64,000 nucleotides of DNA from Caballeronia terrestris (GTDB lineage: Bacteria > Pseudomonadota > Gammaproteobacteria > Burkholderiales > Burkholderiaceae), in the NCBI RefSeq assembly GCF_001544515.1, contig NZ_FCOL02000011.1, positions 62,001 to 126,000 of the forward strand. The letters run 5' to 3'. Made by a program: the position numbers and the translations under genes. Within the stretch, counting starts at the first letter, position 1. Each line of letters opens with the position of its first letter. This document shows, piece after piece, positions 8,569-17,562 of the stretch. The notes below the pieces were generated by a model, which had not been told where the DNA came from, did not search any database, and worked only from the letters and a program-made list of their open reading frames with translations.

Positions 8569-9705
8569 ATGATCGACAGTTTCCTCACCGAAGAGCAGCG
8601 CATGATCCGCGACGCCGCTCGCGAATTCGCGGGCGAAGTGCTCGCGCCGAACGCCGCGCAGTGGGACCGCGAAGCGAAAATCCCTGACGCCGTGATCCGC
8701 CAGCTCGGCGAACTCGGCCTGCTCGGCATGATCGTGCCGGCGGAACTCGGCGGCACCTATAGCGACTACACGGCCTATGCGCTTGCGATGGAGGAAATCG
8801 CGGCGGGCTGCGCCTCGTGCGCGACGCTGATGAGCGTGCACAACTCGGTCGGCTGCGGGCCCATCCTGAAATTCGGCACCGACGCGCAAAAAAACCAGTA
8901 TCTGCCGAAACTGGCGAGCGGCGAGGTGATCGGCGCGTTCTGCCTTACCGAGCCGCAGGCGGGGTCAGAGGCGAACAACCTGCGCACGCGCGCCGTCGAG
9001 CGCGACGGGCAGTGGGTGCTCTCGGGCAGCAAACAGTTCGTGACGAACGGCGCGCGGGCGGGTATCGCGATCGTCTTCGCCGTCACCGATCCGGACCTCG
9101 GCAAGAAGGGCATCTCCGCGTTCATCGTCCCGGCCGATACGCCCGGCTTCAACGTTGGCCCGCCGGAGCACAAGCTTGGTATCCGCGCGTCCGACACGTG
9201 CCCGATCACCTTCGATGACTGCGCGATTCCCGCCGCGAACCTGCTCGGCGCGCGCGGCGAGGGGCTGAAGATCGCGCTGTCGAATCTGGAGGGCGGGCGC
9301 ATCGGCATCGCGGCGCAGGCGCTCGGCATCGCGCGCGCGGCCTTCGACGCGGCGCGCGCGTATTCCCACGAGCGCGTGCAGTTCGGCCGGCCGATCCACG
9401 AGCATCAGTCGGTCGCGAACATGCTCGCCGACATGCAGACGCAGATCAACGCCGCCCGCCTGCTCATCTTGCATGCGGCGCGCATGCGGACCGAAGGCAT
9501 TCCGTGCCTGTCGGAGGCGTCGCAGGCGAAGCTGTATGCGTCCGAAATGGCCGAGCGTGTCTGCTCCGACGCCATCCAGATTCACGGCGGATATGGCTAT
9601 CTGCAGGACTATCCGGTTGAGCGTCACTATCGCGACGCACGCATCACGCAGATTTACGAAGGGACGAGCGAAGTGCAGCGGATGGTGATCGCTCGGCAAC
9701 TGTAG
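8569..9705 (+). CDS. Acyl-CoA dehydrogenase, isobutyryl/short branched-chain type
   Basis: This 378-residue FAD flavoenzyme has standard acyl-CoA dehydrogenase architecture: helical N-domain, beta domain containing [11 protein letters not shown] (about 124-134), and helical C-domain with the catalytic base E364 in [11 protein letters not shown]. Glu at this place is typical of short-chain and isobutyryl-CoA dehydrogenases. It would convert isobutyryl-CoA or a related thioester to the 2-enoyl-CoA. It leads an operon with an acyl-CoA synthetase and a 3-hydroxyisobutyryl-CoA hydrolase, which supports branched-chain (valine-type) degradation. The start codon is the first ATG after the divergent AraC gene. 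Confidence 0.88.
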   Translation: MIDSFLTEEQRMIRDAAREFAGEVLAPNAAQWDREAKIPDAVIRQLGELGLLGMIVPAELGGTYSDYTAYALAMEEIAAGCASCATLMSVHNSVGCGPILKFGTDAQKNQYLPKLASGEVIGAFCLTEPQAGSEANNLRTRAVERDGQWVLSGSKQFVTNGARAGIAIVFAVTDPDLGKKGISAFIVPADTPGFNVGPPEHKLGIRASDTCPITFDDCAIPAANLLGARGEGLKIALSNLEGGRIGIAAQALGIARAAFDAARAYSHERVQFGRPIHEHQSVANMLADMQTQINAARLLILHAARMRTEGIPCLSEASQAKLYASEMAERVCSDAIQIHGGYGYLQDYPVERHYRDARITQIYEGTSEVQRMVIARQL

Positions 9706-9733
9706 GCAACCCATAAAAACGACTGGAGACACG

Positions 9734-11440
9734 ATGAACCCGGCCGACGCTTTTATCGACGCGAGAGATTTCCTGCTGCACCACCGCACCGACTACGACA
9801 CCGCGTACCGCGATTTCCGCTGGCCGGTGCTCGATCGCTTCAACTGGGCGCTCGATTACTTCGATCCGATGGCGCGCGGCAACGATGCGCCCGCGCTCGC
9901 GATCGTCGACGAAAGCGGCGCCGAGACGCGATTTTCGTTCGCGCAGATGAGCGAGCGATCGGCGCGCGTGGCGAATCATCTGAAGCATCTGGGCGTCGCG
10001 CGCGGCGACCGCATCCTGCTGATGCTGCCAAACCGCGTCGAACTGTGGGACACGATGCTCGGCGCGATGAAGCTCGGCGCGATCGTGCTGCCCGCGACGA
10101 CGCAACTCGCGAGCGCGGACCTGCGTGACCGTATTGCGCACGGGCGCGTGCAGCACGTGATCGTCGATGGCAACGAACTGCACAAGTTCGACGAGGTCGA
10201 AGTGCCATCGCTGCGTATCGCGGTGGGCGGCGAGCGCGCAGGCTGGCTCCCGCTCGATGCCGCTTACGACGCGTCGCCGGAATTCGTTGCGCAAAGTGAA
10301 ACGAACGCCGCCGATCCGTACCTGCTGTACTTCACTTCCGGCACGACGTCGAAGCCGAAACTCGTTGCGCATACGCACCAGAGCTACCCGGTCGGCCATC
10401 TGTCGACGATGTACTGGATCGGGCTGCAACCCGGCGACGTCCACTGGAACATCAGCTCGCCCGGCTGGGCGAAACACGCGTGGAGCTGTTTTTTCGCGCC
10501 ATGGAACGCGCTCGCTTGCGTGTTCATCTACAACTTCAGCCGTTTCGATGCCGCGCGCACGCTGGAGATTCTCGTGCGCCACGAAGTCACGACGCTCTGC
10601 GCGCCGCCGACCGTCTGGCGCATGCTCGTGCAGGAGCCGCTGAAATCGTACGCGGTGAAGCTGCGCGAGATCGTCGGCGCGGGCGAGCCGCTCAATCCGG
10701 AGGTCGTCGAGCGCGTGCAGGCCGCGTGGGGCGTGCCGATCCGCGACGGCTACGGCCAGACCGAAACCACCGCGCAGATCGCAAACTCGCCGGGCCAGCG
10801 TCTGGTGCCCGGCTCGATGGGGCGGCCCTTGCCTGGGTACCGCGTGACGCTGCTCGATCCCGACGGCCATCCCGCCGACGAAGGCGAAATCGCGCTGCCC
10901 GTCGACGAACCGCCGCTCGGCCTGATGACCGGTTACGCCGACAACCCCGCCGCAACCGCGAACGCGATGCGCGACGGCCATTACCGCACCTCCGACGTGG
11001 CCGCACGCACGCCGGACGGCTATTTCACCTACATCGGCCGCGCCGACGACGTGTTCAAGTCGTCCGACTACCGGCTGAGTCCGTTCGAGCTGGAAAGCGT
11101 GCTGATCGAGCACGAGGCGATCGCCGAGGCGGCCGTCGTGCCGAGCCCCGACGCGCTGCGGCTTTGCGTGCCGAAGGCGTTCGTCACGCTGCGGCACGGT
11201 TTTACGATCGGTCCGGAACTCGCGCGCAGCGTGTTTGCGTTTTCGCGTGAACGGCTCGCGCCGTACAAGCGCATCAGGCGCATCGAATTCGCGGAATTGC
11301 CTAAGACGATTTCGGGAAAAATCCGACGGGTTGATTTGCGTCGTCAGGAAGCGGCGCGGGCGGAAGGCGCGGCGCGCGGTGAATTCGAGTTCTGGGAAGA
11401 GGATTTTCCGGAGTTGCGCCAGAGCGCGAAGGCCGACTGA
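9734..11440 (+). CDS. Acyl-CoA synthetase (AMP-forming)
   Basis: This 568-residue adenylate-forming enzyme has the P-loop FTSGTTSKPK (about 200-209), the A5 motif GYGQTE (339-344), an A8 hinge near YRTSDVAARTPDGYF, and the catalytic Lys K529 in TISGKIRR. It activates a carboxylic acid to its acyl-CoA with ATP. The sequence is of the medium-chain/acetyl-CoA-synthetase-like type. It starts 28 bases after the acyl-CoA dehydrogenase behind TGGAGA, so it is co-transcribed and probably feeds that enzyme, for instance by activating isobutyrate or a similar acid. Confidence 0.87.
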   Translation: MNPADAFIDARDFLLHHRTDYDTAYRDFRWPVLDRFNWALDYFDPMARGNDAPALAIVDESGAETRFSFAQMSERSARVANHLKHLGVARGDRILLMLPNRVELWDTMLGAMKLGAIVLPATTQLASADLRDRIAHGRVQHVIVDGNELHKFDEVEVPSLRIAVGGERAGWLPLDAAYDASPEFVAQSETNAADPYLLYFTSGTTSKPKLVAHTHQSYPVGHLSTMYWIGLQPGDVHWNISSPGWAKHAWSCFFAPWNALACVFIYNFSRFDAARTLEILVRHEVTTLCAPPTVWRMLVQEPLKSYAVKLREIVGAGEPLNPEVVERVQAAWGVPIRDGYGQTETTAQIANSPGQRLVPGSMGRPLPGYRVTLLDPDGHPADEGEIALPVDEPPLGLMTGYADNPAATANAMRDGHYRTSDVAARTPDGYFTYIGRADDVFKSSDYRLSPFELESVLIEHEAIAEAAVVPSPDALRLCVPKAFVTLRHGFTIGPELARSVFAFSRERLAPYKRIRRIEFAELPKTISGKIRRVDLRRQEAARAEGAARGEFEFWEEDFPELRQSAKAD

Positions 11441-11451
11441 GGATGGACGCA

Positions 11452-11613
11452 ATGATCGAAATCAAACGCGAGGCGAATGCGTTCACGTCCGACGGCCTGC
11501 TGAATTTGCAACAAACGATTGAAAATTTGAAGGCCCCCGCGATCTTGACCACCGGCCACGGTCCGAAATTCTTCATCGCGGGCACCGATTTCAACGGGTG
11601 GAGCACGCGATGA
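11452..11613 (+). CDS. Truncated enoyl-CoA hydratase/isomerase (crotonase) N-terminal fragment, 53 residues
   Basis: A 53-residue frame sits between the synthetase and the hydrolase. It reads like the first quarter of a crotonase: it starts MIEIKREANAF and reaches AILTTGHGPKFFIAGTDF, which aligns with the crotonase oxyanion-hole segment (compare LRGAGEKAFCAGGDI in the next gene). It then ends at TGA instead of continuing into the second oxyanion half and catalytic Glu. GAGG lies nine bases before the ATG at 11452; another in-frame ATG is at 11443. Its TGA overlaps the ATG of the next gene as ATGA, so it may survive as a translational coupler. It could equally be the remnant of a deleted hydratase gene. 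Confidence 0.5.
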   Translation: MIEIKREANAFTSDGLLNLQQTIENLKAPAILTTGHGPKFFIAGTDFNGWSTR

Positions 11614-12719
11614 GCACGCAAAGCGTGGCTCAGGACGAGCCGGTCATCGGCTTCGAGATCGTCAACCGGGTGGCGATCGTGACGCTCAACCGGCCGCGCG
11701 CGTTGAATGCGCTGTCGCATGAAATGATCGTGCTGCTCGCCGATGCCTTCGAGCGCTGCCGCAACGACGACGCCATCGCCGCGGTCGTGCTGCGCGGCGC
11801 GGGCGAAAAGGCGTTCTGCGCGGGCGGCGACATCCGGGCGCTCTACGACGGCGCGCGCAGCAACACGCCGTGGCTGCCGTTTTTCATCGACGAATACCGG
11901 CTCGATTACGCGATTCATCATTTTCCGAAGCCGGTCGTCGCGCTGATGGACGGCATCGTGCTTGGCGGCGGCATGGGGCTCGCACAGGGCGCGGCATTGC
12001 GCGTCGTCACCGAGCGCACGAAGATGGCGATGCCGGAAACGCGCATCGGCATGCTGCCCGACGTCGGAGCGACGTATTTCATGCGCCGGATGCCGCTCGA
12101 TGTCGAGTTGTACGCCGGTCTCACGGGCGCGATGCTCGGCGGCGCGGACGCGGTCGCGTACGGTCTCGCGGATGTCTGCGTGCCGTCGGCGTGGCTGCGC
12201 GATTTCATGCAGCGGATCGAAGCGCTCTCCTGGGATAAGCCGCTCGACGCGCTGCGGCGCGTGTTCGTCCCGCCCGCCAACATCGAACGCGACGCGCCGC
12301 TCGACGCACATCGCGCGCAGATCCGGCGCCATTTCGGCGGCGCGACGAGCGGCGGGGTGGAGCGCATCGTGTCGAGCCTCGCGGGCGACACGTCGACGGA
12401 ATTCGGCGCCGCGACGCTCGCCACGCTCACGTCTCACTCCCCGACGATGCTCGAAGTCACGCACCGCGCGCTCCTGCGAGGACGCCACATGTCGCTCGCG
12501 GACTGCTTCCGGATGGAAATGGGGATCGTGTACCGCGCGATCAGCGACGGCGATTTCCTGGAGGGCGTGCGCGCGCTGATCGTCGACAAGGACCAGCGGC
12601 CGCGCTGGGCGCCCGCGACGCTCGCCGAAGTGCGCGCCGAGCGCGTGCAGCACTTTCTGGCGTCGCCGTGGCGGCGCGAGATGCATCCGCTCGCAGACCT
12701 GGGCGCCGCAATAAGCTGA
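11610..12719 (+). CDS. 3-hydroxyisobutyryl-CoA hydrolase (enoyl-CoA hydratase/isomerase family)
   Basis: This 369-residue crotonase-fold protein has the features of HIBCH enzymes: EKAFCAGGDIRALYD (first oxyanion segment, about 67-80), LGGGMGLAQGA (118-128), and PETRIGMLPDVGATYFM with the catalytic Glu near 143 and Asp near 151. The length fits HIBCH (about 350-390) rather than enoyl-CoA hydratases (about 260). It releases 3-hydroxyisobutyrate from its CoA ester in valine breakdown. The ATG at 11610 overlaps the stop of the small upstream frame. A GTG at 11598 is possible but less likely. The operon lacks an intact hydratase and a 3-hydroxyisobutyrate dehydrogenase. Confidence 0.85.
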   Translation: MSTQSVAQDEPVIGFEIVNRVAIVTLNRPRALNALSHEMIVLLADAFERCRNDDAIAAVVLRGAGEKAFCAGGDIRALYDGARSNTPWLPFFIDEYRLDYAIHHFPKPVVALMDGIVLGGGMGLAQGAALRVVTERTKMAMPETRIGMLPDVGATYFMRRMPLDVELYAGLTGAMLGGADAVAYGLADVCVPSAWLRDFMQRIEALSWDKPLDALRRVFVPPANIERDAPLDAHRAQIRRHFGGATSGGVERIVSSLAGDTSTEFGAATLATLTSHSPTMLEVTHRALLRGRHMSLADCFRMEMGIVYRAISDGDFLEGVRALIVDKDQRPRWAPATLAEVRAERVQHFLASPWRREMHPLADLGAAIS

Positions 12720-12819
12720 AGTAATTCGCAAGCAAATGTTAACGGGACGAACCGCTGAAATGACCGCCGGTCGAAAGGGCTCGATCGATCATCGGACAAT
12801 TTAAAGGGAGATTCCGAAC

Positions 12820-13521
12820 ATGGCGAAACGCGCATCCTGGATCGCAATGCTGGCGGCGGCGGTGCTCATCGCGCCCGCTGCTTCGTACGCGCAGCTCAAT
12901 CTGCAGCAATTCGGCTTCGGCAGCGGTAAAGCGGAGCCGGCTGCCAACGGCGCGGCGGAGCCTTCGGCGCTGAGTTCGCTCGTGCAGAACTACCTTGGCG
13001 CGAACCAGCAGGTGCTGAGCGGGCAGTCGACGCTCGCATCGTCGATGGGGATGACGGGCGTCGCGAGCCAGGCGCAATCGGCGGCGGGGTTGCTGGCGGG
13101 CGGTTCCAGCGGCGCCGGCGCGTTGCCGAGCGCGAGCGTGCTGTCGCAGATGGGCGGGACGCAGCAGAGCGTGTCGCAGTCGCTGATGCAGGCGTTCGCG
13201 AACCGCTCGTCGACGCCCGCGCCGACGGGTGCGAGCAAGCAGGCGTTCAGCGAGGGGCTGGCGTCGCTCGGCAAGGGCGTGAGCCAGTACGCTGGGCTGC
13301 AGTCGGATCTCGGCGCGGTGAGCAATACGATGAGCATGTCTTCGTTGCTGCAGGCGGGATCGAACCCCGCGACGACGCAGGCGGCGACCTATATCGCGCA
13401 GGCGGCGCCAGGGCAGTTGCAATCGCTCGTGTCGACGCTGTCGCAGGCGGTGCAGTACGCGAAGACCAACGGGATTTCGGTGCCGGCGGTGGCTACGTCG
13501 GCTCTCGGGAGCGTGAGATAA
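12820..13521 (+). CDS. Secreted Ala/Ser/Gln-rich protein of unknown function
   Basis: The 233-residue product opens with a clear signal peptide (MAKRASWIAMLAAAVLIAPAA, cleavage probably after SYA). The mature part is low-complexity and rich in Ala, Ser, Gly and Gln, with helical stretches such as LQSLVSTLSQAVQYAK near the C-terminus. No cysteine or catalytic motif is visible. An AAAGGGAGA site lies just upstream of the ATG. It is monocistronic, being followed by a terminator. I do not recognise a family. Confidence 0.75.
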   Translation: MAKRASWIAMLAAAVLIAPAASYAQLNLQQFGFGSGKAEPAANGAAEPSALSSLVQNYLGANQQVLSGQSTLASSMGMTGVASQAQSAAGLLAGGSSGAGALPSASVLSQMGGTQQSVSQSLMQAFANRSSTPAPTGASKQAFSEGLASLGKGVSQYAGLQSDLGAVSNTMSMSSLLQAGSNPATTQAATYIAQAAPGQLQSLVSTLSQAVQYAKTNGISVPAVATSALGSVR

Positions 13522-13535
13522 CGACGCGCGTAAAA

Positions 13536-13573
13536 AAGCGGCCGAGCCCGGAGGGCTGGCCGCTTGTCTTTCT
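13536..13573 (+). terminator. Rho-independent terminator after the secreted protein
   Basis: GCGGCC-G-AGCCC (13538-13549) pairs with GGGCTGGCCGC (13553-13563) around a three-base loop with one bulged G. Six A residues precede it and TTGTCTTTCTT follows. Confidence 0.8.
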
Positions 13574-13592
13574 TCCATGGCGCCGATTTATG

Positions 13593-13645
13593 TTTTGAAC
13601 GTCACGGCTTGCTTGGGCGGCGCGCGCAATTCGGCACGTTCAAAA
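13593..13645. repeat. Perfect 10-bp inverted repeat in the 13574-13754 gap
   Basis: TTTTGAACGT (13593-13602) and ACGTTCAAAA (13636-13645) are exact reverse complements 33 bases apart. They lie between a terminator and the end of the DUF6572-like gene on the other strand. No gene is supported here; its role is unknown. Confidence 0.4.
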
Positions 13646-13754
13646 AATCACCACCCCCCAGTTCGGGGATGTCGCTCGTGTCGATGTCCTCGTCAGCCAT
13701 GTTGTAGGGTCGGTTCCAGTCGCTTCCTGCGTTCCAGTCCCGCAAATCCTCACC

Positions 13755-14231
13755 TCAAATCGACACGACATGCCGCAGCGAAGGCATCGCGGGCGCGTCA
13801 TCCTGATTCAACCGCGGGGCGAGCAACAGCGGCGCCGCATCGACTTCGACTTCGTCATCCGCCGATGCCGGTAAATCCCCCGGCTCGAGCAATCCCAACG
13901 CCGGCCGCACGTCCACCGTCCGGCTGCGCACCTCGAACCCCGACATCCGGATGATCTGTTCGCGGGTCGTCCAGAAACGCGCCGCCGACGGCGTCATCGG
14001 CAGGGTGGCGACGTACTCGAAGACGATGTCGAAACCGCGCACGTTGGGATAGCCGGCCAGCAACTGGCCGGAACGAATGTACTGTGTATACCGATCGATT
14101 TTCTTCGTCAGCAACGCGAAATGCGTGGCTTCGTCGTCCCAGTCGAGATCGTCGAAAATGCCGACGTGGACGTTTTTGTAGAGGATGTTAACGCCGATGT
14201 AATCGATGGAGTCCACATCGAGCAAAGACAT
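13755..14231 (-). CDS. DUF6572-like protein
   Basis: The product has 158 residues from the ATG at 14231, which follows a GGGGGAA site; an extension to 14261 adds only Arg/Gly residues. The region VDSIDYIGVNILYKNVHVGI followed by DDLDWDDEATHFALLTKKID and an IRSGQL segment matches my recollection of DUF6572 proteins. These are small cytosolic proteins whose biochemical role is not established. Residues about 105-150 are variable and acidic. It is probably monocistronic; the AI-2E family gene on the same strand is 182 bases upstream. Confidence 0.65.
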   Translation of the reverse strand: MSLLDVDSIDYIGVNILYKNVHVGIFDDLDWDDEATHFALLTKKIDRYTQYIRSGQLLAGYPNVRGFDIVFEYVATLPMTPSAARFWTTREQIIRMSGFEVRSRTVDVRPALGLLEPGDLPASADDEVEVDAAPLLLAPRLNQDDAPAMPSLRHVVSI

Positions 14232-14413
14232 GGCAATTCCCCCGCGCCCGCGAACGGGCAAATATTCAAGGCGCGTATTGTAATGGAGTACGCCATCCTA
14301 AACATTCAATCCGGGCGTGAATGCAACACGTCGCGATCTGCAGCAATCGTCGCGCATTTGCGTCCATACGATACGTCTTAAATCGACTCCATCGTTCGCG
14401 AAAAATTACGCCG

Positions 14414-15541
14414 TCAAGCATCCCTCGGATGCCGGGCTTGCGTAACGGCGTCGCGGGTCGGCGCCGTCGTATCGGCGACTTGCGGGAGCGGCGGCTGTTC
14501 GTTGATCCATGCGTTGAGCAGCGTCGAGGTGACGGCGAGGATCACCGGTCCGATGAACAGCCCCACGATGCCGAACGCGAACATGCCGCCCAGCACGCCC
14601 GACAGGATCAGCAGCATCGACAGGTTCACGCCGCGCTTGATCAGAAGCGGCCGCAGCACGTTGTCGAGCATCGCGATCATGACCGACCACACGAGCAGTA
14701 GGCTCGCGGCGATCGTCGCGTCGTGCCAGAAGAGCCACGCGACGCTGCCGAGCAAGGGCAGCAGCGGCCCGATCTGCGCGAGGCAGAACATCAGCATCAC
14801 GGCGGTCAGGATGCCCGCCGCCGGCACGCCCGCGATCCACAGGCCGATGCCGCCCAACGCCGACTGCGTCACCGCCGTCACGACGATGCCGAGCGCGACC
14901 GCGCGGATCGAGAGTCCGGCGAGCTTGATCGCTTCCCCGCCGCGCAGGCCCGCGATGCGCGTGGCGAAGCGCGTGACGAACGCCGCCGCCTGTTCGCCCT
15001 GCATGTACAGGATGCCCGCGATGATCACCGTGATGAACATGTGGATCACGAACACGCCGACGACCGCCGCGTGCCCGAGCATCCAGCGCGCGGCGATCGT
15101 CACGTACGGTTCGATCTTCGCGAGCAGGCCGCCGGGGCCGGCGTCGGAGAGCGTCTGCCATTCGCGTGCGATGCGCGCGCCGGCGAGCGGGACGTCGTGG
15201 ATCCACGACGGCGGCGGAGGCAGCGCGTAGGACGGCAGGCCCTTGATCGCCGCCATGATCTCGCCGCCGTGCAGGGCGAGCGTGGAGATCGCCTGGTAGA
15301 GCGGCAGCACGATCACGATCAGCAGGATCAGGATCATGATCGTCGTGGCAAGCCAGCGGCGATTGCCGCAGCGCCGCTGGATCGCCTTCATCATCGGCCA
15401 TGTGGCGACGACGATCGTCGTCGCCCAGATCAGGCCCGGCAGGAACGGTCGCAGGACATAAAGGCTGCCGATCGTCAGCGCGGAAAGGATCGCGATGATC
15501 AGCAGAATGCGGGCGATGTCGACCGGCTGGCGTGGATTCAA
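14414..15541 (-). CDS. AI-2E family transporter (PerM/TqsA-like permease)
   Basis: The 375-residue protein has about eight hydrophobic segments in the AI-2E exporter pattern: two N-terminal helices, a long amphipathic region (about 90-200), and a C-terminal cluster containing LFCLAQIGPLLPLLGSVAWL and GMFAFGIVGLFIGPVILAV, which is the signature end of the family. Members export small metabolites or sodium; the substrate here is unknown. I chose the TTG at 15541 because AAGGGA lies seven bases upstream. The frame extends to an ATG at 15625 without a ribosome site and with an Arg/Cys-rich, non-membrane extension. No operon partner is evident. Confidence 0.83.
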   Translation of the reverse strand: MNPRQPVDIARILLIIAILSALTIGSLYVLRPFLPGLIWATTIVVATWPMMKAIQRRCGNRRWLATTIMILILLIVIVLPLYQAISTLALHGGEIMAAIKGLPSYALPPPPSWIHDVPLAGARIAREWQTLSDAGPGGLLAKIEPYVTIAARWMLGHAAVVGVFVIHMFITVIIAGILYMQGEQAAAFVTRFATRIAGLRGGEAIKLAGLSIRAVALGIVVTAVTQSALGGIGLWIAGVPAAGILTAVMLMFCLAQIGPLLPLLGSVAWLFWHDATIAASLLLVWSVMIAMLDNVLRPLLIKRGVNLSMLLILSGVLGGMFAFGIVGLFIGPVILAVTSTLLNAWINEQPPLPQVADTTAPTRDAVTQARHPRDA

Positions 15542-15712
15542 TTTGGATTCCCTTGTAACGGCGGTAGCGCATTGTGCACTACGCGACGCGTGCCTCAGGC
15601 GGAAGCATGATGCCCGCATCATCAAACCATACTACTCAAAATCACGGGAATTGCATCCGCAGCCGACAGAAGCCTTTCACCGCATACGTTTTAAGTCGGA
15701 GCATTAGTAATT

Positions 15713-15742
15713 TTGGCAAAGCCGTTTCAAATTGCCTATTCT
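15713..15742 (+). promoter_or_regulatory. Candidate sigma-70 promoter for the PQQ dehydrogenase operon
   Basis: TTGGCA (15713-15718, five of six -35 matches) is followed by an 18-base spacer and TATTCT (15737-15742, four of six -10 matches), about 70 bases before the dehydrogenase ATG at 15815. It is located in an A+T-richer stretch. Confidence 0.4.
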
Positions 15743-15814
15743 CTAGCCGAGCGGATCGCGGGAAGCATCTTGCTCAATCAACCGCCTTACAACAATAAAT
15801 ATCGGGAGACTGTC

Positions 15815-17542
15815 ATGGCCGGGTCCCGTACCAATCTTGTCCCACTGTTGATCTGCGGCACGCTGATGTGGAGCGCCGCCGTCCCCGCTGCCGATGAAAT
15901 ACAGAACGCGGCAACCACGCAAGGTTCCCCGGTGCCCGACGGGCTGCTTCCTGTCACGCAGCCGCAGCTCGACAGCGCCGCGAACGATCCCGCGTCCTGG
16001 CTGCATTCGAACGGCTCGTATGCGGAAACGCGCTACGCGCCGAGTACGCAGATCAATACGACGAACGTGTCGAAGCTGCGGCCCGCTTTCATCTTCCAGA
16101 CGGCCGTAATGGAGTCGATGGAAACGGCGCCGATCGTCTCGAACGGCGTGATGTTCCTGACGACGTCCTACAACCACGTCTACGCGATCGATGCCGTCAC
16201 CGGCAAGGAATTCTGGCATTACAAACACCGCATGGGGCCGGTCACGACTTTCTGCTGCGGCCCGAACAACCGCGGCGTGGCGATCGCCGGCGACCGCCTC
16301 TTCATGGGCACGCTCGATTCGAAACTCGTCGCGCTCGATGCGAAGACCGGGCGCCTGCTGTGGCAAACGCAGATCGCCGATCCCGAACTCGGCTATTCGG
16401 AGACGATGGCGCCGGTTGTCGTGGACGGCAAGGTGCTGATCGGCACCAACGGCGGCGAATACGGGATTCGCGGCTTCGTGAAGGCCTTCAACGCGAACAC
16501 GGGCGATCTGCTCTGGACCTTCTACACGATCCCCGAGACCGGCCACGAAGGCGTCTGGGCCGAAAACGACGCGGTCGGCCGCAACATGAAGCGTGATATC
16601 GCGGCGGAGAAGCAACAACTCGCATCGAAGGGCGGCGATTTCTATCGCACGCTCGGCGGCGGCGTGTGGATGGCCCCCGCCGTCGACCGGCAGACGCACA
16701 CGGTGTTTTTTGTCGTGGGCAATCCTTCGCCGGACCTGTATGGCGCGATTCGCCCCGGCGACAATCTCTACACCGATTCGCTCGTCGCGATCGATCTCGA
16801 GACCGGAAAATACAAGTGGCACTACCAGTACATCGCGCACGACGTCTGGGACCTCGACGCTGCGAGTCCTCCGATCCTGGTCGATGTCCGCGACAAGAAC
16901 GGCCAGACGATCCCCGGCGTGATCCACGGCGGCAAGAGCGGCTACGTCTATGTGCACGACAGGCGCGACGGCCGGCTGATCCGCATATCTGAAGCGATGA
17001 TCCCGCAGGAGGGCGTCTGGACGCTGCCCACGCCGGACGGCGCGCGCATGCTGCCGGGGGCGAACGGAGGCGTCGAATGGTCGCCGATGGCCTACAGCCC
17101 GAAAACGCACATGGCCTACGCGGCGAACCTGCATCAGCCGATGACGTATCAGGTCGAGGATGTCGCCTATCCCGGCGGCAAGCTGTGGCTCGGCGGCGCA
17201 TTCAAGGTGATCGCTTCGGAACAGCAATGGGGCCGGCTGGTCGCGGTGAACGTCGATACCGGGAAAATTGCGTGGGGCTTCAAGACCGAGCAGCCGCTGA
17301 TCGGCGGCGTGCTCGCCACTGCGGGCGGGCTCGTCTTCAACGGCGAAGGCAACGGTCTCTTCCGCGCATTCGATGCCGCGACCGGCAAAAAACTCTGGGA
17401 ATACCAGTGCGGCGCGGGGGTGAACGCGCCGGCGGTGTCGTATACGGTGCACGGCAAGCAGTACGTCGCGGTAGCGGCGGGCGGCAACACGCAGCTCGAC
17501 TTCAAGCGCGGCAACGCCGTGCTCGTGTTCGCGCTGCCTTGA
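15815..17542 (+). CDS. PQQ-dependent alcohol dehydrogenase, periplasmic, with lanthanide-type Asp-x-Asp site
   Basis: This 575-residue quinoprotein of the methanol/ethanol dehydrogenase family has a signal peptide ending near PAADE (about residue 26). Family landmarks are the vicinal disulfide C147-C148 ([10 protein letters not shown]), the metal ligands E215 (GGEYGIRG) and N303 ([11 protein letters not shown]), and the catalytic base D346 in [11 protein letters not shown]348, two residues after the catalytic Asp, is the position that carries an extra Asp in lanthanide-dependent XoxF and PedH and Ala, Ser or Thr in calcium enzymes. There is no C-terminal haem domain; a di-haem cytochrome gene follows 20 bases later. 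The ATG at 15815 follows CGGGAGA. Oxidised alcohol unknown. Confidence 0.88.
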   Translation: MAGSRTNLVPLLICGTLMWSAAVPAADEIQNAATTQGSPVPDGLLPVTQPQLDSAANDPASWLHSNGSYAETRYAPSTQINTTNVSKLRPAFIFQTAVMESMETAPIVSNGVMFLTTSYNHVYAIDAVTGKEFWHYKHRMGPVTTFCCGPNNRGVAIAGDRLFMGTLDSKLVALDAKTGRLLWQTQIADPELGYSETMAPVVVDGKVLIGTNGGEYGIRGFVKAFNANTGDLLWTFYTIPETGHEGVWAENDAVGRNMKRDIAAEKQQLASKGGDFYRTLGGGVWMAPAVDRQTHTVFFVVGNPSPDLYGAIRPGDNLYTDSLVAIDLETGKYKWHYQYIAHDVWDLDAASPPILVDVRDKNGQTIPGVIHGGKSGYVYVHDRRDGRLIRISEAMIPQEGVWTLPTPDGARMLPGANGGVEWSPMAYSPKTHMAYAANLHQPMTYQVEDVAYPGGKLWLGGAFKVIASEQQWGRLVAVNVDTGKIAWGFKTEQPLIGGVLATAGGLVFNGEGNGLFRAFDAATGKKLWEYQCGAGVNAPAVSYTVHGKQYVAVAAGGNTQLDFKRGNAVLVFALP

Positions 17543-17562
17543 ACCGCCGGGACGCTCGCCGG

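Noticed and set aside
13577-13954. A plus-strand frame of 125 codons
   Set aside because: It has low-complexity Arg/Cys/Pro content, no ribosome site, and overlaps the DUF6572-like gene on the other strand.
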